Below, piece after piece: positions 9,917 through 17,718 of a DNA stretch of 64,000 nt. A program made the position numbers and the translations under genes. The DNA comes from Massilia mucilaginosa (GTDB taxonomy: Bacteria; Pseudomonadota; Gammaproteobacteria; Burkholderiales; Burkholderiaceae_D): the NCBI RefSeq assembly GCF_011682145.1, contig NZ_WHJH01000026.1, positions 19,771-83,770 on the forward strand. Direction: 5' to 3'. The notes below the pieces were generated by a model that had not been told where the DNA came from, made no database searches, and saw only the letters and a program-made list of their open reading frames with translations. Each line of letters opens with the position of its first letter. The first letter of the stretch is position 1.

Positions 9917-11770
9917 ATGCAACGCGCCATGCTTACTATGAAGACAACGATAAAAGCATTCTCGACGGCTCGGCCCGCCCTCTGGGTAGGTCTGCCCTTT
10001 TCCCTGGCGGTGGGCATGGTGCTTTACCTTGCCACCGCCAATTCTATTGAAACCGACTCGCGCGCCCGCTTCGCCGGCCTGGCGCAAAATGCCCGCAACA
10101 ACATCAACGCCCGCATCAAGTCGTATACCGACGTGCTGCGCGGCACGGTCAGCGTGTTCCAGATCAGCGAGCCGCTCACGCGCCGCCAGTTCCACGGCTA
10201 CGTCAACGGGCTGGGACTGGCGCGCAATTTTCCTGCCATCGAAAGCATCAATTTCGCCCAGATGCTGCAGGACGCCGACCGCGAAGCCTTCCTGCAGCGC
10301 GTGCGCAAGGAACGCGCGGCCGACGGCGCCGAGGCGGAGGAGTTTTCCATCAAGCCGCCCGGGCGCCGCCCTTCCTACACGGTGGTCACCTTCGCGGAGC
10401 CGGAAGAACGCTGGGCCGCCACGCTCGGCTACGACCTGTTGACCAATCCGCTGATCGTCGGCACTCTGGGCGAGCTGCGCGACACCGGCAAGCTGTTCAC
10501 CTCGGGCTTGCCGATTTCCTTCATTTCGGGACCGAACCGTACCGGGCTCGGCATGCGCCTGCCGGTCTACCGGCCGCATGCGCCGACCGCGACCGTGGCG
10601 CAGCGGCGCGCCGCCTATCTGGGTACGGTCGGGATCGCCTTCAGCGTGCACAAGCTGGTGCAGGGCGTGATCGACGAAGTGCCGATCAAGAATGTGCGCA
10701 TGATGCTGATCGATAACGCCATGGGGCCGGACAAGTTGAGCGGGCGCGTGTTGTTCGACAGCGGCGGCGACGCCTCGCCCCTGCCCTCCCTGCTGGCGCC
10801 CAAGCACTTCAATGCGACCCTGCCGATCGACTTCAACGGGCGCCAGTGGGACGCCACCTTCACCGTCTCCGCCAACGAGCTGTACACGGGCTTCGAGGAA
10901 TTCGCGCCATGGCTGGCGATGATGGCCGGCTCGGTCAGCTCGATGCTGCTGTACGCCCTGTTCCATGCGCTGACCTCGTCGCGCCGGCGCGCCATCAAGA
11001 TGGCCAAGGGCATGACGCGCGAACTGCGCGACAGCCAGGCCAAATTGCAACTGTCGCACCAGAACCTGCGCCGCCTGGCGGCCCACGCCGACCAGATCAA
11101 GGAAGGCGAGCGCAAGCGCATCGCGCGCGAAATCCACGACGACCTCGGACAAAACCTGCTGGCGCTGCGGATCGAAGCGGACATGCTCAGTTCGCGCACG
11201 CGCGAGCGCCATCCGCGCCTGCACGCGCGCGCCCGTTCCACCCTGCAGCAGATCGATGCCACCATCAAGAGCGTGCGCCAGATCATCAACGACCTGCGTC
11301 CGAACGTGCTCGACCTGGGCCTGTCGGCGGCGGTCGAGTGGCAGATCGCCGAATTCAAGCGCCGCACCGGCATCGCCTGCGAACTGATCGACGAACCGAA
11401 GGAAGTGGCGCTCGGCGACCATGCGGCCACCGCCTTCTTCCGCATCCTGCAAGAGTCGCTGAGCAACATCGTGCGCCATGCGCAAGCCACCCGGGTCAGG
11501 GTCGAACTCAAGCTGAGCGGCAACCGCCTGTCGATGACCGTCAGCGATAACGGCATCGGTTTGCAGGCGAACGAACGGGCCAAGGTCGGCTCGTTCGGCC
11601 TGGTCGGCATCGAGGAGCGCATCAGCATCCTGGGCGGCTCGTTTTCCATCGCCAGCGATGCCGGAGAAGGGACGACGGTCTGCGTGAGCGTCCCTTTGCA
11701 CAATGAACCGGCGCGTGGCCACGCCACCGGCGCACCCAGCAAAACCGAATCGCATGCCGCGTTTGTCTGA
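9917..11770 (+). CDS. CHASE-domain sensor histidine kinase (NarX/UhpB type), orphan
   Basis: Inner-membrane sensor kinase of about 617 residues. Transmembrane helix 1 is near residues 21-40. It is followed by a periplasmic CHASE domain (RIKSYTDVLRGTVSVFQIS), helix 2 near 329-352 (PWLAMMAGSVSSMLLYALF), a coiled-coil linker, then a HisKA_3 dimerisation domain with the phospho-acceptor histidine in REIHDDLGQN and an HATPase_c domain (ESLSNIVRHAQA, DNGIGL). The HisKA_3 class normally pairs with a LuxR/NarL-type response regulator, but none is adjacent. Start uncertain: GTG 9875, ATG 9917 and ATG 9932 are all in frame, and the AAAGGA at 9911 suits 9932 as well. The next gene on the same strand is the AWCTR-repeat gene. 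Confidence 0.9.
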   Translation: MQRAMLTMKTTIKAFSTARPALWVGLPFSLAVGMVLYLATANSIETDSRARFAGLAQNARNNINARIKSYTDVLRGTVSVFQISEPLTRRQFHGYVNGLGLARNFPAIESINFAQMLQDADREAFLQRVRKERAADGAEAEEFSIKPPGRRPSYTVVTFAEPEERWAATLGYDLLTNPLIVGTLGELRDTGKLFTSGLPISFISGPNRTGLGMRLPVYRPHAPTATVAQRRAAYLGTVGIAFSVHKLVQGVIDEVPIKNVRMMLIDNAMGPDKLSGRVLFDSGGDASPLPSLLAPKHFNATLPIDFNGRQWDATFTVSANELYTGFEEFAPWLAMMAGSVSSMLLYALFHALTSSRRRAIKMAKGMTRELRDSQAKLQLSHQNLRRLAAHADQIKEGERKRIAREIHDDLGQNLLALRIEADMLSSRTRERHPRLHARARSTLQQIDATIKSVRQIINDLRPNVLDLGLSAAVEWQIAEFKRRTGIACELIDEPKEVALGDHAATAFFRILQESLSNIVRHAQATRVRVELKLSGNRLSMTVSDNGIGLQANERAKVGSFGLVGIEERISILGGSFSIASDAGEGTTVCVSVPLHNEPARGHATGAPSKTESHAAFV

Positions 11771-12059
11771 TGAAGACGGGCATTGTCCTAAACAGATTCC
11801 TCCTGTATGGCCTGCGGCACAGTCAGTGCATCCGCGGTGCACTAGGAATATCCCCCGAGCAATGATTGAGCTAAGTCAACAAGTCGGTCGCGGACCGGCG
11901 CAACATCCTCAAACAGTAACGGAAATCAATGTAATCGGACAATTGATTGACCGTAAGAAAGAAAGGAGACAGGCAGTCAGCAGCACCGGCAATATCCGCA
12001 AGTCCAAACAGGGAATGTAGTCACTAAACCAATCACAACTCTACAAAAGAGGCTTAATC
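11771..12059 (+). other. Intergenic region upstream of the AWCTR-repeat gene
   Basis: 289 bases with no convincing gene. The first part holds GCATCCGCGGTGC, a small palindrome, and GGTCGCGGACC. The second half is AT-richer and has AAAGAAAGGAGA. The AGAGG before the ATG at 12060 is a good ribosome binding site. No T-run terminator separates it from the kinase gene, so co-transcription with the kinase is possible. Confidence 0.5.
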
Positions 12060-13259
12060 ATGATGAGCAACGACGCAATCAAAGCAATTTCAGAACTCGA
12101 TCTGGACCCGATCAAATTCAAGCTCACGCATGCCGAATCCGGCGAAGGCTGGTCGCAGGAAAAGGCCGATGCGGTGGAAGTGGAATATCGCCGTTTCCTG
12201 TATCTGATGAAGGCCTTCCCTGAAGACGAAACCGCGCCGATGATTGAAGTCGACATCTTCTGGCACTACCATATTCTCGACACGATGAAATACGCGAAAG
12301 ATTGCGAGCACGCGTTCGGCTACTTCCTGCACCACTATCCGTATGTCGGCATGAGCGGCGAAGAAGAAGATACGCAGCACCTGCAGGACTGCGGCAACCG
12401 CATGCGCGACCTGTATGAAAGCACCTTCGGCGAAGTGTACGGCGCCCGCGCCGCCGCCTGGTGCACCCGCACCGTGGAAGCGGCAGCGCCGCTGGAAGCT
12501 GCCGGCGCGCAATCGGCCTGGTGCACACGCACCGCCACCGAAGGTGAAACGGCGGTATCGGCCGGCGCCAAAGCCGCATGGTGCACCCGGACCAACGCCG
12601 AAGCAGCCAAAGCCGCCTGGTGCACGCGTACCACGACCGACAGCGCCAAATCGGCCTGGTGCACCCGCACCACGACCGACAGCGCCAAAGCCGCATGGTG
12701 CACCCGCACTGTGACGCCAGAGGCAAAAGCCGCCTGGTGCACCCGCACCACCACCGACAGCGCCAAATCAGCATGGTGCACGCGCACTGTGACGCCGGAG
12801 GCAAAAGCCGCCTGGTGCACCCGCACCACCACCGACAGCGCCAAATCAGCATGGTGCACGCGCACTGTGACGCCGGAGGCAAAAGCCGCATGGTGCACCC
12901 GCACCACGACCGACAGCGCCAAATCCGCCTGGTGCACGCGCACTGTGACGCCAGAGGCAAAAGCCGCATGGTGCACCCGCACCACCACCGACAGCGCCAA
13001 ATCCGCCTGGTGCACGCGCACTGTGACGCCAGAGGCAAAAGCAGCATGGTGCACGCGCACCGTGACGCCAGAAGCCAAAGCGGCCTGGTGCACACGCACC
13101 AGCACGGAGGCGGTGAAATCGGCGTGGTGCACCAGGGCCATGCCTGCGGCTGTGCAATCAGCCTGGTGCACGAGGGTCGCGAGCGAGCCAACGATCGTCA
13201 CGGCAGCCACGTCGGAGCTGCTGCTAGCGATCAGCAAGGGCGTCGCGCAGCCGGCTTGA
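12060..13259 (+). CDS. GRDP-like domain protein with 18 tandem AWCTR repeats
   Basis: 399 residues in two parts. Residues 1-130 resemble the glycine-rich-domain-protein-like (GRDP-like) family: the key block is VDIFWHYHILDTMKYAKDC, then FGYFLHHYPY, with conserved His, Trp and Cys. From residue 133 to about 373 there are 18 copies of AWCTR (16 AWCTRT, one AWCTRA, one AWCTRV), mostly in 13-residue units that alternate TTDSAK and VTPEAK linkers. A short hydrophobic tail (SELLLAISKGVAQPA) ends it. There is no signal peptide or membrane segment. Every repeat keeps one Trp, Cys, Thr and Arg, whatever the linker. The layout of a folded leader domain plus many identical short cores recalls multi-core RiPP precursors, but no modifying enzyme is adjacent. 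Alternatives are a metal- or disulfide-linked scaffold. AGAGG supports the start (12060 or 12063). Confidence 0.88.
   Translation: MMSNDAIKAISELDLDPIKFKLTHAESGEGWSQEKADAVEVEYRRFLYLMKAFPEDETAPMIEVDIFWHYHILDTMKYAKDCEHAFGYFLHHYPYVGMSGEEEDTQHLQDCGNRMRDLYESTFGEVYGARAAAWCTRTVEAAAPLEAAGAQSAWCTRTATEGETAVSAGAKAAWCTRTNAEAAKAAWCTRTTTDSAKSAWCTRTTTDSAKAAWCTRTVTPEAKAAWCTRTTTDSAKSAWCTRTVTPEAKAAWCTRTTTDSAKSAWCTRTVTPEAKAAWCTRTTTDSAKSAWCTRTVTPEAKAAWCTRTTTDSAKSAWCTRTVTPEAKAAWCTRTVTPEAKAAWCTRTSTEAVKSAWCTRAMPAAVQSAWCTRVASEPTIVTAATSELLLAISKGVAQPA
12456..13178 (+). repeat. 39-bp tandem repeat array inside the AWCTR gene
   Basis: Eighteen units, regular 39-bp spacing from the third onward. The core TGGTGCACCCGCACC is nearly invariant and contains palindromic GTGCAC. 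Two unit types alternate through the centre. Because the period is a multiple of three, several other frames on both strands also stay open across the array; those are shadows. Confidence 0.95.
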
Positions 13260-13419
13260 ACACGTCAGGCCACGCGCAATACTGGAATGAGTAAGGCACT
13301 GCCGCACGCACAGTGTGCGCCACGCCATGGTCCGGCAGGCATGGCGGCTGCCAGTTCCGCACACGGGCTCTAAATCGGAAAACGAAAGCCGACGCGCTGC
13401 ACAGCGGATCGGCAATCCC

Positions 13420-13447
13420 AAGGGGCACGCGGTGCCCCTTTTCTTTT
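13420..13447 (+). terminator. Rho-independent terminator after the AWCTR gene
   Basis: The stem AAGGGGCAC (13420-13428) and GTGCCCCTT (13432-13440) around a three-base loop is followed by TTCTTTT. It also lies just past the 3' end of the convergent HTH gene, so it may serve the plus strand mainly. Confidence 0.8.
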
Positions 13448-13455
13448 GGCTCGCC

Positions 13456-13722
13456 TCAGGCGTTGAGGCTGATGCTCACCGCCGGCACGCCCATCATCGC
13501 GCGCAATTCCCGGATACTGAAATCGCTGATCTCGTGCATGCGCAGCAGGATGGTTGCGCCGATCGGCAAGGTGCGGTGGCGAATTTTACTGATCACAGGC
13601 GGCGCAACTTCAAGCGCGCGCGACAAAGCCGCATCGTTCTTGAGCTGCAAGCGTTCGATGATGGCATCGAGCACCTTATTGGGATCGTAAGTCGGTTCTT
13701 CTGGAAATCTGCGGTTGGTCAT
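13456..13722 (-). CDS. Small helix-turn-helix regulator-like protein
   Basis: 88 residues. A lambda-repressor-like helix-turn-helix is visible in the middle: LDAIIERLQLKNDAALSRAL, VAPPVISKIRHRTLPIGATI. The C-terminal half (LLRMHEISDFSIRELRAMMG) is typical of a small family of proteobacterial proteins annotated as XRE-like or hypothetical. It lies convergent to the AWCTR gene and may regulate it or another target; the sequence does not say which. Confidence 0.82.
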   Translation of the reverse strand: MTNRRFPEEPTYDPNKVLDAIIERLQLKNDAALSRALEVAPPVISKIRHRTLPIGATILLRMHEISDFSIRELRAMMGVPAVSISLNA

Positions 13723-13908
13723 GAATTTAAGTCTCTCGAAATTCGCGCCCGTGGCATATTCGCCAGGGCACTGTCTTTACAGTCGATTAGTAAGCGGCAA
13801 TGGCAAAAACAACCCGAATATGCGGCTGCTTCGGCATAGGATTGCATCATACACCTAAGTGTTGACATTCGCTCAACCAACAGAACTTAAACTCAATACA
13901 CTTTGTAT

Positions 13909-14217
13909 TTAAGGCAATATTTGGTGAGATTGTGACCGGCGCGCAGCGCGCCGCACGGGCGCAAACAGCCAGTCCAGCGCGATCTGCGTGGCCAAACGGC
14001 TGTAGTTGGTGGGAATCAGATAGAATTCGACGAGCAAGCGCTCACTGTCGTTCGGGACCAGGCGCCAGCCGAGCTGGCGGCGGATCTCGTCTGGCGGCGG
14101 CGGCGGGCGGCGCGCGCCCTCGCGCCGGGCCATGTAGGCACGGACTTGTTCTTTGCTGGGCTGGATGATCCGATGCGGCACGGCGGTAGGCACAAGTGAG
14201 CAATTGAGAAACGACAT
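13909..14217 (-). CDS. Hypothetical protein, 102 residues
   Basis: Not recognised. The reading frame contains SKEQVRAYMARREGARRPPP, then PDEIRRQLGWRLVPNDSERL and a hydrophobic segment with EFYLIPTNYSRLATQIALDW. It looks more protein-like than the competing frames on either strand. There is no good ribosome binding site; I use the ATG at 14217, though a TTG at 14235 is in frame. Membrane association is unlikely. Moderate confidence that it is a real gene. Confidence 0.5.
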   Translation of the reverse strand: MSFLNCSLVPTAVPHRIIQPSKEQVRAYMARREGARRPPPPPDEIRRQLGWRLVPNDSERLLVEFYLIPTNYSRLATQIALDWLFAPVRRAARRSQSHQILP

Positions 14218-14304
14218 CGCACACGATACGACCAAGCCGCGTCCAGAACTTGACGGCCGTCAAACGAGCGCCAGTATTTGCCCATTGACAGCCGGGTTCC
14301 TGCC

Positions 14305-14508
14305 CTATTTCTTCTGGCTGGCCAGATACAAGGCCTTGGCATCCTGATGCGCGCGGTCAACGGTGCGCATGGCTTCCTTTTCGTCATGCTCGACGAAAAA
14401 TTCGGCGTCCTGCGCCTTTACGACCAGCTTGATCGCGGCGGCATCGCTCAGGTTGTACTTTTCGGTGATCAGGGTGGTTACTTCGTCAAGATATTCTTCG
14501 TAGGTCAT
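14305..14508 (-). CDS. Small conserved hypothetical protein, 67 residues
   Basis: Not recognised by function. A small soluble helical protein (MTYEEYLDEVTTLITEKYNL, DAAAIKLVVKAQDAEFFVEH, ending ALYLASQKK). AAGGAAG lies just upstream of the ATG and the composition is balanced, so it is likely real. It follows the NAD-dependent epimerase-like gene by 22 bases on the same strand and may be co-transcribed with it. Confidence 0.75.
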   Translation of the reverse strand: MTYEEYLDEVTTLITEKYNLSDAAAIKLVVKAQDAEFFVEHDEKEAMRTVDRAHQDAKALYLASQKK

Positions 14509-14530
14509 CGCGCTTCCTTAGTGAGGACCG

Positions 14531-15418
14531 TCATTTTACCAGCGCCATCGCCGCCACCGCCGGCGCCACTTGCGGATAGCGCAGGCGCACGCCCAGTTCC
14601 TGCTTGATGCGGCGGTTGCTCATGCGGCGCGACTCGGACATGAACGACAGCAACATAGGCGATACCGAAGCAACTAGTTGCGATCTCGCAACGCGCGGCG
14701 GGCGCGCCATGCCGAAGGCGTCGGCCACGGTATCGAAATAATCGGTCATTTTCATGTGGGTATCGTCGACCGCATGATAAATGCGTCCTGGCAATGTCCT
14801 GTACAAGGCCAGGGAGACAATGCGCGCCAGGTCGTCGGCGTGGATGTGGTTGGTGAAAACGTCTTCCGAGGCCAGCAGCGCCGGCGTGCCCTGCTCCAGG
14901 CGGCGCAGCGGCAGGCGGTCGCGCGCATAGATGCCGGGCACGCGCAGGATCGCCAGGCGCGCGCCGCTGCGGGTCGCCCAAGCGCGCAGCACCCGTTCGG
15001 CATCGACCCGGCGCTGGGCGCGCGCATTGCGCGGGGCCACGGTGCGGGTTTCATCGATCAGCGCGCCGCCGCAGTCGCCGTACACACCGGTGGTGCTGAT
15101 ATACACCATGCGCGCGCCGGGCGGCAGCACCGCGCACAGCTTGCGGGTGCGCGTATCGAGCGTTCCTTCGCTCGGGGGTGGCGCCATGTGCACCACCCAG
15201 TCGGCCAGGCCGGCCAGGCGTTTCAGGCTGGCCGGCCGGTCCAGGTCGGCAATGATGGGAATCGCGCCGGCCGCGCGCAGCTCGGCGCAGCGTTCGGCGT
15301 TGCTGGTCACGGCAAACACGCGAAAGCGCGCGCGCACCAGCGGCAGCAGGCGCATGCCGACATCGCCGCAGCCGAGAATCAGGAGGCGCGGCCGTTTGAA
15401 GGATGAAATGGTGATCAT
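14531..15418 (-). CDS. NAD(P)-binding epimerase/dehydratase-like protein (YeeZ type)
   Basis: Extended short-chain dehydrogenase-like fold, 295 residues. The N-terminal nucleotide-binding motif is LLILGCGDVGMRLLP (GxGxxG variant) near residue 13. STTGVYGDCGG occupies the usual active-site strand with a YxxxK-like region displaced, followed by LRVPGIYARDRLPL and NHIHADDLARI. This arrangement matches atypical SDRs such as E. coli YeeZ, whose substrate is unknown. It is cytoplasmic and is followed closely by a 67-residue gene. Confidence 0.85.
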   Translation of the reverse strand: MITISSFKRPRLLILGCGDVGMRLLPLVRARFRVFAVTSNAERCAELRAAGAIPIIADLDRPASLKRLAGLADWVVHMAPPPSEGTLDTRTRKLCAVLPPGARMVYISTTGVYGDCGGALIDETRTVAPRNARAQRRVDAERVLRAWATRSGARLAILRVPGIYARDRLPLRRLEQGTPALLASEDVFTNHIHADDLARIVSLALYRTLPGRIYHAVDDTHMKMTDYFDTVADAFGMARPPRVARSQLVASVSPMLLSFMSESRRMSNRRIKQELGVRLRYPQVAPAVAAMALVK

Positions 15419-15616
15419 GTGAATGGATGGTTATCGATGGCGTAGCCGGACAATATACAAGATAAGGGCGCAGCTGGTGCCGGGGACCGGCGGCCTGTTG
15501 CACGCGGCGCTGTCGGGAGTGCATGTAAAATACCGGCAACCGTCGATCGCCGCGGCAAAAGCCGCAGCAACAGTGCAATCGACCCCGATTATGTAGCTTT
15601 GATTGATGATGACGAT

Positions 15617-16639
15617 ATGACGTTTCAGATTACTGTCCAGCCCAGCGGCCACCAGTTTGCCTGTGAAGCGGACGAAACCGTGCTGGCGGCGGCGATCCGC
15701 GCCGGCGTCGGCCTGCCCTACGGCTGCAAGAATGGCGCCTGCGGCTCCTGCAAGGGCAAGGTTGTGTCCGGCACGGTCACGCACAAGGCGCACCAGCAAC
15801 GCGCTCTGAGCGAGGAAGAACAAGCCCAGGGATTTTCGCTGTTCTGCTGCGCCATCACGGCGGCCGATCTGGTGATCGAAGCGCGCGAAGTGGGTGGCAG
15901 CACCGATTATCCGGTGCGCAAGATGCCATCGCGCGTGGCCAGCATCGAAAAACCGGCGCCGGACGTGGCCATCGTCACCCTGCAACTGCCGGCCAATGAA
16001 GCGCTGGCCTACCGTCCCGGCCAATATATCGAATTCATGCTGCGCGACGGCAAGCGGCGCAGCTACAGCATGGCCAGCGCGCCCAGCCAGGGCGGTCCGC
16101 TGACCTTGCACATCCGCTACATGGCGGGCGGGCTGTTCACCGAGCAAGTATTCAACACCATGAAGGAGCGCGACATTTTGCGTTTCGAGGGTCCGTTCGG
16201 CACCTTTTACCTGCGCGAAGAGTCCGACAAGCCGATCGTGCTGCTGGCCTCGGGCACCGGCTTCGCGCCGGTCAAGGCGCTGGTCGAGCACCTGATTCAC
16301 CTGGGTTCCACCCGTCCGGTCAGCCTGTACTGGGGCGGACGGCGGCCTGTCGACCTGTACATGAACGCGCTGTGCGAAGAATGGGCGGCCACCCTGCCCC
16401 ACTTCAGCTACGTGCCGGTGGTCTCGCATGCCTTCCCGGAAGACCACTGGACCGGGCGCACCGGCTACGTGCATGCCGCCGTGATGCACGACTTCCCCGA
16501 CCTGTCCGGCCATCAGGTATACGCCTGCGGCGCGCCGGTGGTAGTCGACGCCGCGCGCCGCGAGTACGTCGAGCAATGCGGGCTGCCCGCCGACGAATTC
16601 TACGCCGACGCCTTCACCAGCGAAGCCGACCTGGCCTGA
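15617..16639 (+). CDS. Ferredoxin-type NAD(P)H reductase (CDP-6-deoxy-glucoseen reductase-like)
   Basis: 340-residue flavo-iron-sulfur reductase. The N-terminal plant-type [2Fe-2S] domain has its cysteines in YGCKNGACGSCKGKV and LFCC. It is followed by an FAD-binding barrel (PGQYIEFMLRDGKRRSYSMA) and an NAD-binding domain (LLASGTGFAPVKALVEH, ending FYADAFTSEADLA). It passes electrons from NAD(P)H through FAD to the iron-sulfur centre. The family includes AscD and aromatic-ring oxygenase reductases; no partner enzyme lies nearby, so the acceptor is unknown. I start at the ATG at 15617; a TTG 18 bases upstream is less likely. Confidence 0.9.
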   Translation: MTFQITVQPSGHQFACEADETVLAAAIRAGVGLPYGCKNGACGSCKGKVVSGTVTHKAHQQRALSEEEQAQGFSLFCCAITAADLVIEAREVGGSTDYPVRKMPSRVASIEKPAPDVAIVTLQLPANEALAYRPGQYIEFMLRDGKRRSYSMASAPSQGGPLTLHIRYMAGGLFTEQVFNTMKERDILRFEGPFGTFYLREESDKPIVLLASGTGFAPVKALVEHLIHLGSTRPVSLYWGGRRPVDLYMNALCEEWAATLPHFSYVPVVSHAFPEDHWTGRTGYVHAAVMHDFPDLSGHQVYACGAPVVVDAARREYVEQCGLPADEFYADAFTSEADLA

Positions 16640-16662
16640 TCCGGGCCACGCCCCCCCCCGGC

Positions 16663-16790
16663 CCACACCGGGGTCAGAGCTCTGACTCGAAACATTTCCT
16701 ACACGCCAGCCGCGGTCCACACCGGGGTCAGAGCTCTGACTCGAAACATTTCCTACACGCCAGCCGCGCCAACCGGGGGCTGACCTCTGA
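16663..16790. repeat. Direct repeats carrying GGGGTCAGAGCTCTGAC
   Basis: Two near-identical 54-bp units (starting at 16663 and 16717) contain CCGGGGTCAGAGCTCTGACT followed by CGAAACATTTCCTACACG. A degenerate third copy (GGGGGCTGACCTCTGATT) follows. They belong to the same family as the hairpins at 41091 and 41270. Confidence 0.85.
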
Positions 16791-16907
16791 TTGGCAATAA
16801 ATTGCTTAACCGCAGGCTCTACCCGGCCTGGTCACGGCTACAAGCCCCGTTTTTTTGACCATGCGCATCAATACCGGCACTTTACCGTCTGATCAGCAAC
16901 TCATGTC

Positions 16908-16980
16908 TAATCAGAGCTCAGACCCCGGTGATGGGGTTTAGGAATTAATTGCAAGTCAAAGCTCTGACCCCGGTTGTAGG
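16908..16980. repeat. Inverted copies of the GGGGTCAGAGCTCTGA repeat
   Basis: Two copies in reverse orientation: TAATCAGAGCTCAGACCCC near 16908 and AAAGCTCTGACCCCGGTTG near 16958. With the direct copies at 16663 they bracket a 120-bp spacer, so this whole gap between two genes is made of repeat DNA. Confidence 0.8.
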
Positions 16981-16981
16981 A

Positions 16982-17593
16982 TTATTTACGCTTGACCGCG
17001 CTGGCGTCGAACTGGTCGCTGTTCTTGCCGGTCACGCCGCTGTAGAACTGCTGGATCTCGGCCATGTCGAGCGCGATGTCGCCCGTGGTCTGGAACATGC
17101 GCCCGATCCCGCCTGTCTTGCGCTTGAAGTCGAGGAAGGCCAGCGCGATCGGTACGTTGGCGCCATGCGCAATGTGGTAAAACCCGGTCTTCCAGTGCGT
17201 GACCTTGCCGCGCGTGCCTTCCGGCGCGACAATCACCGCCAGCCGCTCGCGCTTGGCGAACGCGTCAATCGTGTTCTGCACCGTGTTGTTCGAGGCCGTG
17301 CGGTCGATCGCTATGCCGCCCAGCCAGCGCGAGAGCCAGCCGATCGGCCATGTGAACAGACTCGACTTGGCCATCCAGTACACCCGCAGCCGCAAGGCGA
17401 AACACACCATCAGCGTGACCGGGAAATCCCAGTTGCTGGTGTGGGGCGCGGCAATGAGCACGTACCTGGAATAGCCGGCAATCTGCTCCGGCGTCAGCCC
17501 TTCGGTACGCCAGCCCATCAGCCGCAAGGTCAGGAGGGAAAAACCTCTCATCAGGGTGTTGACGACAGGGGTATCAAATATGGTCTTCTGCAT
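16982..17593 (-). CDS. 1-acyl-sn-glycerol-3-phosphate acyltransferase-like protein
   Basis: PlsC-type acyltransferase of 203 residues, probably bound to the inner membrane. The catalytic motif I is APHTSNWD (the HxxxxD box) near residue 50, and motif III is VAPEGTRG. Between them is the hydrophobic segment WMAKSSLFTWPIGWLSRWLG. Such proteins acylate lysophosphatidate or related lysolipids. This shorter form is common beside other lipid genes, but here it stands divergent from an MFS gene. I start at MQKTIFDTP (17593) because the 21 upstream residues look non-coding. Confidence 0.85.
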   Translation of the reverse strand: MQKTIFDTPVVNTLMRGFSLLTLRLMGWRTEGLTPEQIAGYSRYVLIAAPHTSNWDFPVTLMVCFALRLRVYWMAKSSLFTWPIGWLSRWLGGIAIDRTASNNTVQNTIDAFAKRERLAVIVAPEGTRGKVTHWKTGFYHIAHGANVPIALAFLDFKRKTGGIGRMFQTTGDIALDMAEIQQFYSGVTGKNSDQFDASAVKRK

Positions 17594-17718
17594 AAAACAA
17601 TAACGGCAAGGAGGGGGCACAGCCAGCAGGGTCGGGAAACATCGGGCACAATACAACGTTGATGGTTCTAGAAAGAATCATTTTACCCTACCTGCTTAGC
17701 CCCGCCCCGAAAGTTCCT

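Noticed and set aside
12456..13178. CRISPR-like regular repeats
   Set aside because: The 39-bp units are contiguous and in a single coding frame with no unique spacers; they encode AWCTR repeats.
12335..13237. Open frames on the minus strand across the AWCTR array
   Set aside because: They come from the 39-bp period and the GC content. The translated pattern (VRVHHAA-type) has no start signal, and the plus-strand frame has a recognisable N-terminal domain and ribosome binding site.
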